Source: a candidate division TA06 bacterium DG_78
Lineage (GTDB): Bacteria; Hydrothermota; Tepidihabitantia; SM23-42
Reading direction: 5' to 3'
Length of the DNA: 8,799 nucleotides
NCBI GenBank assembly: GCA_001303225.1
Contig: LJNI01000168.1
Span: 1-8,799 of the forward strand
The position numbers and the translations under genes were made by a program. Positions 1-6,624 of this stretch are shown here, in pieces. Below the pieces are notes generated by a model. The model did no database searches. It saw nothing but the letters and a program-made list of their open reading frames with translations, and had not been told where the DNA came from. Within the stretch, counting starts at the first letter, position 1. Each line of letters begins with the position of its first letter.

Positions 1-494
1 TGCTGGTAGGAGATACCGAATACAGTTGTATCCTGCAGTACTATTTCTGTTTCTCCTGGACCTCGAAAAGACGCGACCGGCGTAATTTTAAAAATGAAAT
101 CCAAGGATGCAATAGCATCGAGGTCTTCCCTGGTTATCCAGAAACTTGCTGCATTGAGCCATTTTGATTGTTCGATGAGTAATCCGCCATGAGCTTCGAC
201 TTCGTCTACGTAATCCCTGTTTAGTGGAATATCTGCATAATCGATGACACCTTTGCGCAACGCTCGTCTCTCGCGTGATGCACTACTCATGGATGACCGT
301 ACTGCGTCTAATGTTTTACTATAGGTATCAGTAGTTATTCCTTTATCAGTGAAATATACCCACGCTCGAACAACAGATTCTTCATAGCAGCGTGGATCAA
401 CTTTATGTGAAAGCGGTGCACGGTAACCATACATCCCGCCTTTTTGCAAAGAGGCGGGATACATCGTGCAGAAAATAAGTAAAGCATAAACCAT
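1..494 (-). CDS. Subtilisin-like (S8 family) serine protease, N-terminal part, runs off the left edge
   Basis: Read on the minus strand, an open frame runs from ATG at 494 to the window edge without a stop (164 codons). It begins with a short hydrophobic stretch (MVYALLIFC), probably a weak signal peptide. A segment resembling the propeptide of secreted S8 proteases follows: HKVDP near residue 30, RAWVYFTDKG near 44, then DYADIPLNRDYVDEV, SKWLNAASFW and a helix ending ITPVASFRGP, with FGISYQ at the edge. In known members this region chaperones folding and precedes the catalytic Asp/His/Ser domain, which would lie outside the window, so no catalytic residue is visible. The family call rests on remembered propeptide similarity. 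An in-frame ATG at 497 is also possible; 494 is preferred because it leaves 4 rather than 1 base after the Shine-Dalgarno. The N-terminus lacks the usual basic n-region. The rhomboid gene lies 135 bases upstream on the same strand. Confidence 0.72.
   Translation of the reverse strand, partial: MVYALLIFCTMYPASLQKGGMYGYRAPLSHKVDPRCYEESVVRAWVYFTDKGITTDTYSKTLDAVRSSMSSASRERRALRKGVIDYADIPLNRDYVDEVEAHGGLLIEQSKWLNAASFWITREDLDAIASLDFIFKITPVASFRGPGETEIVLQDTTVFGISYQ
433..460 (-). repeat. 28-bp near-perfect palindrome inside the start of the S8 protease gene
   Basis: Arms ATCCCGCCT (433-441) and AGGCGGGAT (452-460) are exact inverted repeats. The middle contains TTTGCAAA, itself palindromic, so 13 of 14 pairs match. 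It is GC-rich in an AT-rich setting and begins about 35 bases after the start codon, within the signal-peptide coding part. In RNA it would form a stable stem close to the ribosome binding site. Function unknown; it could be an inserted palindromic repeat or a translational or attenuation control. Confidence 0.6.
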
Positions 495-498
495 CATA

Positions 499-506
499 CC
501 TCCTTT
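499..506 (-). promoter_or_regulatory. Strong ribosome binding site of the S8 protease gene
   Basis: The minus strand reads AAAGGAGG followed by TATGATG. It is a near-consensus Shine-Dalgarno and decides between the adjacent ATG codons at 497 and 494 in favour of 494 on spacing. It contrasts with the promoter-proximal genes of the window, which have no Shine-Dalgarno. Confidence 0.75.
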
Positions 507-521
507 AGTAAGTCAAAGACA

Positions 522-621
522 GGGCAATAAGGGCAATGCAAGGCAATTTGGGCAGTACAGATTTTTATTAATTTGTTTTTGCCCCGTGTCACCTTATCGA
601 CTCCAATTGCCATGTATTGCC
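522..621. repeat. Degenerate GGGCAAT repeat cluster with inverted copies
   Basis: This lies between the rhomboid and S8 protease genes. On the plus strand GGGCAAT occurs at 522 and 531, AGGCAAT at 541 and GGGCAGT at 550, a spacing of 9-10 bases. Two inverted copies (ATTGCC) lie at 606 and 616. Arms 532-547 and 606-621 match in 14 of 16 positions as an inverted repeat, so a long-range stem is possible. The last bases overlap no gene; the rhomboid stop is at 630. No gene is supported in this gap. Confidence 0.6.
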
Positions 622-629
622 TTATTTTA

Positions 630-1301
630 TTAAAGTATTGTATATTCATAGTTTTTACGTTTTTTTCTAAATGGCAGGGCGAGTAATAGTCCTGCAATGA
701 ATCCCCCGATATGAGCCAAATATGCTACGCCACCACCTTTGGCACCGATTGTTGATACACCAAATAAGAATTGGTAGAGAAACCAGATGCCCAAGAAGAT
801 CACTGATGGTAAATAGGTCGCTCGTAAAAAAAATCCGAATGGAATGAGCGCCAAGATTCTCGCTTTCGGATAGAGTAGTATGTATGCACCCAGAACACCG
901 GATATTGCTCCACTGGCACCAACCATCGGCACCTGTGAGTCCATTGCAGTGACACCGTGTAATAACACTGCTGCAATGCCACATACGAGATAAAAAATTA
1001 TGAATTTTATATGACCTATTCGGTCTTCTATGTTATCTGCAAAAATCCATAAGAAGAGCATATTTCCAAAAATGTGCATTAAATTTGCGTGGATAAACAT
1101 ACTCGAAAAGATTGTCATATATGATGAGAGACCACCTCGGTAAAAAATGTTGTAGGGTGTAGCACCGTATACTTGGATAAAATTATTGAGATGAGAACCA
1201 AGTGATACCTCATAAAAGAATACTATGATGTTTATGCCGAGCAGGACATAGGTAACAATTGGCCTGGTGCGTGAGCGTATGTCATCCTTCAGAGGTAACA
1301 T
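630..1301 (-). CDS. Rhomboid family intramembrane serine protease
   Basis: A 223-residue multi-span membrane protein. Rhomboids cleave substrate helices within the membrane with a Ser-His dyad. The motif GASGAISG places the nucleophile at Ser130, and AHIGG near the end places the histidine at His197. HANLMHIFGN (71-80) supplies the conserved His and Asn that line the oxyanion pocket. Hydrophobic segments lie at about 14-31, 62-90, 97-117, 125-145, 160-182 and 193-210, the six-helix core expected for a bacterial rhomboid, and the C-terminus is a basic tail (FRKKRK). Length is normal. The ATG at 1301 lies 20 bases inside the end of ispF in another frame, so translation is probably coupled; a modest AGGGA sits just upstream at 1309-1305. 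Its natural substrate cannot be read from sequence. Co-transcription with ispF is inferred from the overlap. Confidence 0.95.
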   Translation of the reverse strand: MLPLKDDIRSRTRPIVTYVLLGINIIVFFYEVSLGSHLNNFIQVYGATPYNIFYRGGLSSYMTIFSSMFIHANLMHIFGNMLFLWIFADNIEDRIGHIKFIIFYLVCGIAAVLLHGVTAMDSQVPMVGASGAISGVLGAYILLYPKARILALIPFGFFLRATYLPSVIFLGIWFLYQFLFGVSTIGAKGGGVAYLAHIGGFIAGLLLALPFRKKRKNYEYTIL

Positions 1302-1770
1302 ATATCCCTGTTATTTCGCAAATTGCTATTGCTGCAATTGCTTCTCCAGCACCAATATCACCGAGTCCTTCATTGGTCTTGCCTTTGATTGATATCAGCT
1401 CATCTGGTGTTTCCAGAGTGCTCGCAATATTTTTCTTCATTTGTTTTACGTACGGCAGAATTTTCGGCGCTTCGGCAATAACTGTGACATCAATATTTTT
1501 TATTGAGAGTGCCGAATCATCGAGAAATTTTTTTACTTTCTTCAGTAATTCACTACTCGCGATATCCTTATAGTGATCATCATTTGGAGGAAAGTGGAGA
1601 CCAATGTCACCTAAATTGGCTGCACCGAGGAGTGCATCACAAATGGCATGTATCACAACATCGCCATCTGAGTGGCCTATGAGTCCCTTATCGAAATCTA
1701 TCTTCACTCCTCCGAGATAGAGTGGACGATGTGCTACTAACCGATGAATATCATAACCAATACCAACCAT
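1282..1770 (-). CDS. ispF: 2-C-methyl-D-erythritol 2,4-cyclodiphosphate synthase
   Basis: IspF closes CDP-methylerythritol 2-phosphate to methylerythritol cyclodiphosphate with loss of CMP, in the MEP route to isoprenoids. The 162-residue protein has the standard length and motifs: GYDIH with metal ligands Asp7 and His9, GHSDGD at 32-37, the third ligand His41, DIGLHFPP at 55-62, AEAPKI at 99-104, and KTNEGLG at 131-137. All expected active-site residues are present. It is a cytosolic homotrimer in known bacteria. The usual partner ispD is not adjacent. A sigma70-like promoter lies directly upstream with its -10 five bases before the ATG and no Shine-Dalgarno, so the message is probably leaderless. 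The end of the gene overlaps the rhomboid gene by 20 bases. Confidence 0.98.
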   Translation of the reverse strand: MVGIGYDIHRLVAHRPLYLGGVKIDFDKGLIGHSDGDVVIHAICDALLGAANLGDIGLHFPPNDDHYKDIASSELLKKVKKFLDDSALSIKNIDVTVIAEAPKILPYVKQMKKNIASTLETPDELISIKGKTNEGLGDIGAGEAIAAIAICEITGIYVTSEG

Positions 1771-1775
1771 TTTCT

Positions 1776-1803
1776 ATTGTATTCTGGAATTTTTCGAAGT
1801 CAA
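1776..1803 (-). promoter_or_regulatory. ispF promoter, probably giving a leaderless mRNA
   Basis: On the minus strand: TTGACT (1803-1798), 16-base spacer, TACAAT (1781-1776), then five bases (AGAAA) and the ispF ATG at 1770. The -35 sits only four bases past the stop codon of the upstream permease gene. Transcription starting about 6-7 bases after the -10 would begin at the ATG. Confidence 0.75.
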
Positions 1804-1807
1804 GTAG

Positions 1808-3655
1808 CTATCTGCGTTTTCTCTTACCCAGGAGCATGATATCACGCAGACCTTCTATGGTCCGAGACTCGAGCCACTTTCTATCGAAGTCATGGTGCTC
1901 GCTTATCTGGGCAATTGCCATGAGGGCACGGAGGTGGAAATTACGCATATCTGGAGTTCCAACTAAGATAAAGACGATGTGTACTGGTTCTGGTGCATCG
2001 GGAAAGATTATACCTTCTTTTGCCCGTACCAGGAGCATATCAAATTTTTTCTCTCCTTCGATAATAATGTGGGGAATCGCGAGTCCAGGTCGGAGTGCAG
2101 TACATGATTGTTTTTCACGTTCGATAAAGAGTTTCATAAATTTTTTCGCTTCAACTCCAAGTCGTTCACTCAAGTTTTCTGATGCAATTTTAATAAATTT
2201 GTCGAAATGAATTTTTCCCTCAAGGTCAAGAATTAATGCATCCTTTACGAGATGGTCGAATTCATCCTCAATGATTTCTTCGCGTTCTTTGACTACTTCG
2301 CGTAATTCTTCGCGAAGCGTGTTAGTTACAATTTGTCGGTCAGTGACACGTTCAACAACATACATCAAAGCAGACTCCCTACTTATTCTATGACGTACAT
2401 AGGTGAAATACCACAAGAGTGCACAGCAAATAAAAATTGCCGTTATAATAAGGGTCACTATACCCATATCATAGATGAGAAATCCGTAACCTAAAATTCC
2501 GATTATCTGTATATAGGGATATAGTGGTGAACGAAAACTCGGTTGATAGTTCTGCAATTTACTTTCGCGCATTACAATCACTGCAACATTTGCAGATATA
2601 TATAACAAGAGAAGCATCGTCGAAGCAGCTTCAACTAATACCTCGAGTTCTAAGAATAAAATAATACAGATCATAAATGCAGTTGTAAAAATTATGGCAA
2701 TATGTGGTGTCTTAAATCTTTTATTTATCTTTAAAAAAATTTTCGGGAAAATATGATCACGGCCCATTGCAAGTGGATAACGCGAGGCAGACATAATTCC
2801 TGCATTGGCAGTAGAGACAAATGCCAGTAAAGCAGCGATTGCTGTGATTATAACTCCGGTAATGCCCCAGAAGGATCTTGCACCATCTGATATTGGGGTT
2901 AAGGATTTTTGTAGTATGCTTTGGTCAAGCACACCAACCGTGATGAAAGCAACAGCGACATAGAGCCCCAGGACAACAATGTAAGCAAGTAGCATACCCA
3001 CAGGAACGTTGAACTTTGGATTTTTTATTTCTTCGGCGATGCTCGCAACCTTGGTGAGTCCACCAAAAGAGATGAATACAAGCCCGGCAGTTGCGAATAT
3101 CTTTGATATACCGTAAGGTGTAAAATTTGTGAACCGTTGCGGCGCTATGCTAATAAAACCTCGTAGTACATACAGTATCAATATTACTATCAGAAAGAAC
3201 ACTAAAATAACCTGAGTACTCCCTGCCTCTTTGATACCGATGAGGTTTATCACCATAAAAATGAGACAGAGGCCAATAGCAATAAATTTTATTTCATGCG
3301 TGGCAAGTGTTGGGTTGAGTAAGAGCGCAAAGATACCCATGCCAATGAGCGCGAAGGCACTCTTGAGACTCAATGAGAACCAGCTCGCAAAGCCACTAAT
3401 GGTACCAGCTCCCATGCCGAGGCTTCTCGTAATGTAGAAGTAGTCACCACCAGCTTTTGGCATAGCAGTAACCAATTCTGCCTTACTGAAAATAGCAGGT
3501 ATCACTAAAATTCCAGCAATCAAATATGAGAGAATCATGGCTGGACCAGCCTTGGCGAAGGCAAGACCAGGAAGAATAAATAGTCCGGAACTAATCATTG
3601 CTCCTGAAGCAATGGCAAATACATCTAAGAGTCCAAGACCCTTTTTAAGGTGCAT
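1808..3655 (-). CDS. APC-family amino-acid permease fused to a C-terminal PTS EIIA-like domain
   Basis: A 615-residue protein. Residues about 8-425 form an amino-acid/polyamine/organocation permease of about 12 membrane helices. The helix-1 unwound substrate loop is SGAMISSGLF (17-26), helix 6 carries FISFGGLTKVASIAEEIKNP, and helix 8 carries NAGIMSASRYPLAMGRD. A charged, probably helical linker follows (about 425-470, rich in REE/KEREE). Residues about 470-612 resemble the type-2 EIIA phosphocarrier domain, with GLAIPH placing the expected phosphorylatable histidine at His529. Known EIIA domains accept phosphate from HPr; here the domain probably regulates the transporter or senses PTS state rather than driving sugar uptake. 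This is inference, as no HPr or EI gene is in the window. Substrate unknown. It diverges from the ABC exporter operon and has its own consensus promoter six bases before the ATG. Confidence 0.9.
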   Translation of the reverse strand: MHLKKGLGLLDVFAIASGAMISSGLFILPGLAFAKAGPAMILSYLIAGILVIPAIFSKAELVTAMPKAGGDYFYITRSLGMGAGTISGFASWFSLSLKSAFALIGMGIFALLLNPTLATHEIKFIAIGLCLIFMVINLIGIKEAGSTQVILVFFLIVILILYVLRGFISIAPQRFTNFTPYGISKIFATAGLVFISFGGLTKVASIAEEIKNPKFNVPVGMLLAYIVVLGLYVAVAFITVGVLDQSILQKSLTPISDGARSFWGITGVIITAIAALLAFVSTANAGIMSASRYPLAMGRDHIFPKIFLKINKRFKTPHIAIIFTTAFMICIILFLELEVLVEAASTMLLLLYISANVAVIVMRESKLQNYQPSFRSPLYPYIQIIGILGYGFLIYDMGIVTLIITAIFICCALLWYFTYVRHRISRESALMYVVERVTDRQIVTNTLREELREVVKEREEIIEDEFDHLVKDALILDLEGKIHFDKFIKIASENLSERLGVEAKKFMKLFIEREKQSCTALRPGLAIPHIIIEGEKKFDMLLVRAKEGIIFPDAPEPVHIVFILVGTPDMRNFHLRALMAIAQISEHHDFDRKWLESRTIEGLRDIMLLGKRKRR

Positions 3656-3661
3656 CTGGTT

Positions 3662-3690
3662 ATTATAGCAACTATATCATAATAAGTCAA
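3662..3690 (-). promoter_or_regulatory. Near-consensus sigma70 promoter of the permease gene, probably leaderless
   Basis: On the minus strand: TTGACT (3690-3685), 17-base spacer, perfect TATAAT (3667-3662), six bases (AACCAG), then ATG at 3655. There is no room for a 5' leader with a Shine-Dalgarno. It diverges from the ABC operon promoter within a 102-base gap. Confidence 0.85.
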
Positions 3691-3721
3691 CAAAAAATCT
3701 GCGCGTGTTTCATATTAGTGC

Positions 3722-3752
3722 TTGAATCTTCGCTATAAATGGATACTATTAT
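3722..3752 (+). promoter_or_regulatory. Promoter of the ABC exporter operon, probably leaderless
   Basis: TTGAAT (3722-3727) is followed either by TACTAT at 3744-3749 (16-base spacer, 8 bases before ATG) or TATTAT at 3747-3752 (19-base spacer, 5 bases before ATG). Either choice places the transcript start at or next to the ATG at 3758. An upstream in-frame TTG at 3722 lies within the -35 and is therefore unlikely to be the start codon. Confidence 0.65.
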
Positions 3753-3757
3753 TTCCT

Positions 3758-4688
3758 ATGATTCAGTCATACGAAATCATCATACAGAATTTAGTTAAGG
3801 TCTTTAAGAAACGGAAGAGCGAAGTGAGGGCAGTCGATAGGGTAAGCTGTGAGATTAAACAAGGCGAACTTTTTGGCCTCCTCGGTCCTAATGGTGCTGG
3901 TAAAACGACGCTCATTAAGTGTATATCAACACTCCTCATCCCTGATGTTGGAACAGCAACTGTTGGTGGTTATGATATTGCAAAAGACCCTCTTCGTGTA
4001 CGACAACAGCTTGGTGTGTTAACTGGTGGTGAGCGTTCCTTATATTGGAAACTAACTCCGCTCGAGGGAACGTATTGAATATCTTCTGGATTTGATGGAC
4101 TTAAAAGAAAAATCCAAAGAGAGGGTCGAAAAACTTTCTTCAGGCATGAAACAGAAATTGTCGCTTGCGCGTACCCTGATACATGATCCACCAATACTCC
4201 TCATTGATGAGCCGACATTAGGTTTAGACCCATCTTTTGCACGTTTTATTCGTGATTTTATAAAAAATGAATTACACCATAAGTTGCAGAAAACGATTCT
4301 TTTAACAACTCACTATATGGAGGAAGCAGATGGATTATGTGAGCGTGTAGCATTTATGAATTATGGTAGGATTGAAGCGTTAGACACACCAGCTAATTTT
4401 AAAAAGAATATGCCACAGGATCAGATATTAGAGGTGAAATGTCTCGGTGATTTTGAAGAAAATCTGTTTAGTAATATACGGGAGTCAGTGAGTTTACATT
4501 TGAGTAAAAGAGATGGTTTTACCTACGTGAGAATGAATACTGACAATCCAGAGCACCTTCTGAGTAGTGTTGTTGATTTGGTTCGTGATCGTGCAAAAGT
4601 ACTCTCTGTCGAAGTTAATTCACCGACACTCGAGGATGTATTTGTGCACTTAACTGGCGCTCATTTAAAGGATGAACAAACTGAGTAA
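3758..4688 (+). pseudogene. ABC-2 type exporter ATPase, frameshifted with an internal deletion
   Basis: Two reading frames together make one ATPase of the NatA/DrrA type that would power the permeases downstream. The first (3758-4078, 106 residues) has Walker A GPNGAGKT (43-50), a Q-loop glutamine (Gln84 in RQQLGVL) and GGERSLYWKLT, then stops. The second frame is open from 4056, reads RERIEYLLDLMDLKEKS, and carries signature LSSGMKQK, Walker B ILLIDEP, D-loop GLDP, H-loop TTHYMEE and the family C-terminus TLEDVFVHLTG. In relatives about 18-20 residues (GRENLxYFxxLYG-like) lie between WKLT and the RERIEY helix; they are missing here, and the frame changes by one. Everything else looks intact and unworn, so this is a recent lesion, an assembly error, or less likely a frameshifted expressed gene. 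As read, the N-terminal product lacks Walker B and would be inactive. Confidence 0.85.
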
Positions 4689-4781
4689 GCGCAAAGGCCG
4701 CAGAAAATGCGCAGATGATGCAGAGGTTCGTTTTCAGCGATTTTCGCGAAGATTCAGTGTCATTATCAGCGGGGCACTATT
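4689..4781. repeat. Mosaic of degenerate GCGCAGA-type and ATCAGCG-type intergenic repeats
   Basis: The gap between the ATPase and the first permease is built from worn short units about 10 bases apart: GCGCAAAGG (4689), CGCAGAAAA (4699), GCGCAGATGA (4709), TGCAGAGG (4719). A second kind follows: TCAGCGATTTTCGCG (4735-4749), then TCAGTGTCATTATCAGCGG (4753-4771). Such motifs are familiar as scattered intergenic filler in several uncultivated bacterial groups (from memory). The GCGGGG at its end is the only Shine-Dalgarno-like sequence before the permease ATG at 4782. Confidence 0.6.
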
Positions 4782-5585
4782 ATGAGGATCATCGTCGAGG
4801 AATTAAAAAAAGATTTCAGAATACTCCTTGCGTATCCTGCTGAAATTGGTTTCTGGATCATCTGGCCTATTTTGTGGGTCGTGCCTCTCGTCTTTCAGGG
4901 GCAGGCATTAATCGGTGGATTACACAGCACTGCATTTGGTGATCTCGCAGGCACACAGGAATACATCCCGTATGTCCTCGTCGGTGCAATTGTGAGTACC
5001 TATATGTTTTCAGCAGTATGGAGTATGGGTAATTCATTGAGAGACGAGATGTTTTATGGAACACTCGAACACATCCTCTCAGCACCTGCTCGACCAGTAC
5101 ACATTCTGCTGGGGAAGGGAGTTTACAATTCGATTCTCTCGACGGCATTTGTAATTATTCAGATGCTCATTTGTGTATTTATTTTTGGCCTGGACATTAC
5201 GCTGACTAAAATTTTTCCAATTTTGTTTTTTCTGCTCCTCTTGCTTATCGGACTTTACGGTATCGGTTTCATGGCTGCCGCAGTCACACTTTTGGTAAAA
5301 GAAGCCCATGGTCTCCTGCATATGTTTGAATACATTTTGTTTTTGTTTTCGCCGATTCGTTATCCAGTAGAAGTGCATCCGATAACGAGAGTCGTAAGCG
5401 TGTTCATTCCTCTTACCTATGCTCTCATTGCGCTACGAGGGTTGCTGTTGGGTATTGCATTTAACTTTTGGAAAAATAGTCTCATTCTTATTGGTATTGA
5501 TATTATCATTATACCCCTCGGCCTCTATATATTTTCGCTCATCGAGAAGAGAACAAAAACGAGAGGCACATTGGCACACTATTAG
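4782..5585 (+). CDS. ABC-2 type transporter permease, first of a pair
   Basis: A 267-residue integral membrane protein with six or so hydrophobic segments (about 22-40, 62-82, 112-137, 144-172, 178-192 with 204-224, 232-254). The ABC-2 hallmark is present: RDEMFYGTLEHILSAP (87-102), the coupling-helix region found after the second membrane segment. The late motif has a break-and-proline form, YPVEVHPITRVVSVFIPLTYALIALRGLLLG. It would form half of the exporter pore with the permease encoded 46 bases downstream, energised by the ATPase encoded upstream. Substrate unknown; families of this kind export drugs, lipids or polysaccharides, or sodium. The C-terminus RGTLAHY resembles the partner's KGVLSTY, which supports duplication origin. 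Only a weak GCGGGG precedes the ATG. Confidence 0.92.
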   Translation: MRIIVEELKKDFRILLAYPAEIGFWIIWPILWVVPLVFQGQALIGGLHSTAFGDLAGTQEYIPYVLVGAIVSTYMFSAVWSMGNSLRDEMFYGTLEHILSAPARPVHILLGKGVYNSILSTAFVIIQMLICVFIFGLDITLTKIFPILFFLLLLLIGLYGIGFMAAAVTLLVKEAHGLLHMFEYILFLFSPIRYPVEVHPITRVVSVFIPLTYALIALRGLLLGIAFNFWKNSLILIGIDIIIIPLGLYIFSLIEKRTKTRGTLAHY

Positions 5586-5590
5586 AGAAT

Positions 5591-5622
5591 GATTACAGTG
5601 ATGGAAAAAAGATTACAATGAT
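5591..5622. repeat. Pair of 20-bp-period GATTACAGTGAT repeats, first site
   Basis: GATTACAGTGAT (5591-5602) and GATTACAATGAT (5611-5622) lie exactly 20 bases apart between the two permease genes. They match another pair at 6492-6523 after the second permease gene. The variable 8 bases between cores are A-rich. Confidence 0.75.
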
Positions 5623-5631
5623 AGAACAAAA

Positions 5632-6465
5632 ATGAACAGAATAGTACATTACCTCCGGGCGATTAATGCCGAGAATATAAAGGAGTGGAAGATAGAGTGG
5701 AAGTATAAGCCCGATTTCTTTAGACAGTTTTTTGAACCGCTCATATTCATCTTGCCCTATCTACTCTATGGTTTTGCAGTGCTCGGCGGCCGTTTTTCAG
5801 AACACTTGGAAACTATGACTGGTGTTGCTGACATGGTTGCCTATACTTTTATTGGTTATTTAATCATGGGATTTTTGAACACTGCCTGTTGGGCTATGGG
5901 TGCATCATTGCGAAAGGAACAGTGGTATGGTACGCTCGATACAATCTTTGTGGCACCTGTGCCACGTTGGGTGTATGTTGCTGGTATGGCAGCTCACTCG
6001 ACGTGCCATCAAGGATTGATCATGCTGATACAGGCAGTAGTTATTACAACAATATTTGCGATTGTATTTCAAACAGCAGGAATATTTTTTGCGCTCATAA
6101 TTGTCGCGCTCATGATTCTTGCAATCTATGGACTAGGAATAATGGTTGCAGGATTCACCATTGGTCTTAAACAGTGGTGGGTTATTTCAGAAACATTTTC
6201 CACATTAATTACTATTGTGACGCCAATTGCCTACCCTTTAGCAGTTCTGCCACTTTTTTTAAGAAAGGTTTCTTTGCTCCTACCTACGACGTATGGTGTC
6301 ATGGGAGTCAGGCATTTTCTCCTCGGTGAATTACTCGGTATTGATTTCATCACAATTATTATTCGACTCGTTATTATACTCATTGTCTGGCTTGCGTTCG
6401 GTCTTGGTATTTTTATGTTCATGGATAGATTTGGCAGGAAAAAAGGTGTATTATCAACCTATTGA
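5632..6465 (+). CDS. ABC-2 type transporter permease, second of a pair
   Basis: A 277-residue membrane protein, paralogous to the one upstream. An N-terminal cytosolic helix (IKEWKIEWKYKPDFFRQFFEP) leads into hydrophobic segments at about 36-52, 68-90, 122-147, 150-177, 186-206 and 240-264. The ABC-2 motif reads RKEQWYGTLDTIFVAPVP (94-111), and the later one TPIAYPLAVLPLFL followed by PTTYGVMGVRHFLLG. The pair probably makes a heterodimeric exporter. No Shine-Dalgarno is evident before the ATG, which follows the GATTACAGTGAT repeat pair by ten bases; translation may depend on coupling or on another start mechanism. The frame is intact, unlike that of the ATPase. The stop codon overlaps a perfect hairpin at 6464-6490. 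Confidence 0.92.
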   Translation: MNRIVHYLRAINAENIKEWKIEWKYKPDFFRQFFEPLIFILPYLLYGFAVLGGRFSEHLETMTGVADMVAYTFIGYLIMGFLNTACWAMGASLRKEQWYGTLDTIFVAPVPRWVYVAGMAAHSTCHQGLIMLIQAVVITTIFAIVFQTAGIFFALIIVALMILAIYGLGIMVAGFTIGLKQWWVISETFSTLITIVTPIAYPLAVLPLFLRKVSLLLPTTYGVMGVRHFLLGELLGIDFITIIIRLVIILIVWLAFGLGIFMFMDRFGRKKGVLSTY

Positions 6466-6490
6466 TATTACTGATAAAATCAGTAATATC
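6464..6490 (+). terminator. Perfect 12-bp hairpin at the end of the ABC operon, terminator-like but without a U-run
   Basis: GATATTACTGAT (6464-6475) and ATCAGTAATATC (6479-6490) are exact reverse complements around a three-base AAA loop. The first bases are part of the permease stop codon. The stem is AT-rich and no T-tract follows, so an intrinsic terminator in the classic sense is uncertain. An mRNA 3'-end stabiliser or a protein-binding palindrome are alternatives. Confidence 0.5.
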
Positions 6491-6491
6491 T

Positions 6492-6523
6492 GATTACAGC
6501 GATGCAATATAGATTACGGTGAT
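6492..6523. repeat. Pair of 20-bp-period GATTACAGTGAT repeats, second site
   Basis: GATTACAGCGAT (6492-6503) and GATTACGGTGAT (6512-6523), again 20 bases apart, directly follow the hairpin at the end of the ABC operon. The consensus of all four units in the window is GATTACAGTGAT followed by eight variable bases. Confidence 0.75.
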
Positions 6524-6624
6524 TGTATGTGTGAATTTATTGTCGCCATCTCTTTATCATTTTTGCGTAAAACAGAACATCAATGGAATTTATTAAAAGT
6601 GAATAATTATGGAGAGAGGAGGTA

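Noticed and set aside
494..697. Minus-strand open frame of 67 codons between the rhomboid and S8 protease genes
   Set aside because: It overlaps the end of the rhomboid gene, its second half merely translates the GGGCAAT repeat cluster, and its stop lies on the protease start. It has no Shine-Dalgarno or recognisable family.
1722..2210. 162-codon plus-strand frame opposite the permease EIIA domain and ispF
   Set aside because: It lies wholly opposite strongly supported genes, is rich in Ser/Arg as expected of an antisense shadow, and spans the ispF promoter.
3722..3757. TTG at 3722 as the start of the ABC ATPase, adding 12 residues
   Set aside because: The TTG is the first part of the -35 hexamer. 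ATG 3758 fits the promoter and the usual ATPase N-terminus better.
4055..4078. Programmed ribosomal frameshift joining the two ATPase frames
   Set aside because: No slippery heptamer or stimulatory structure is evident, and about 18-20 conserved residues are missing as well, which a frameshift alone cannot explain.
5591..6523. GATTACAGTGAT units as a CRISPR array
   Set aside because: Units are 12 bases with 8-base gaps, occur only in pairs, and lie on either side of a gene; no cas genes are present.
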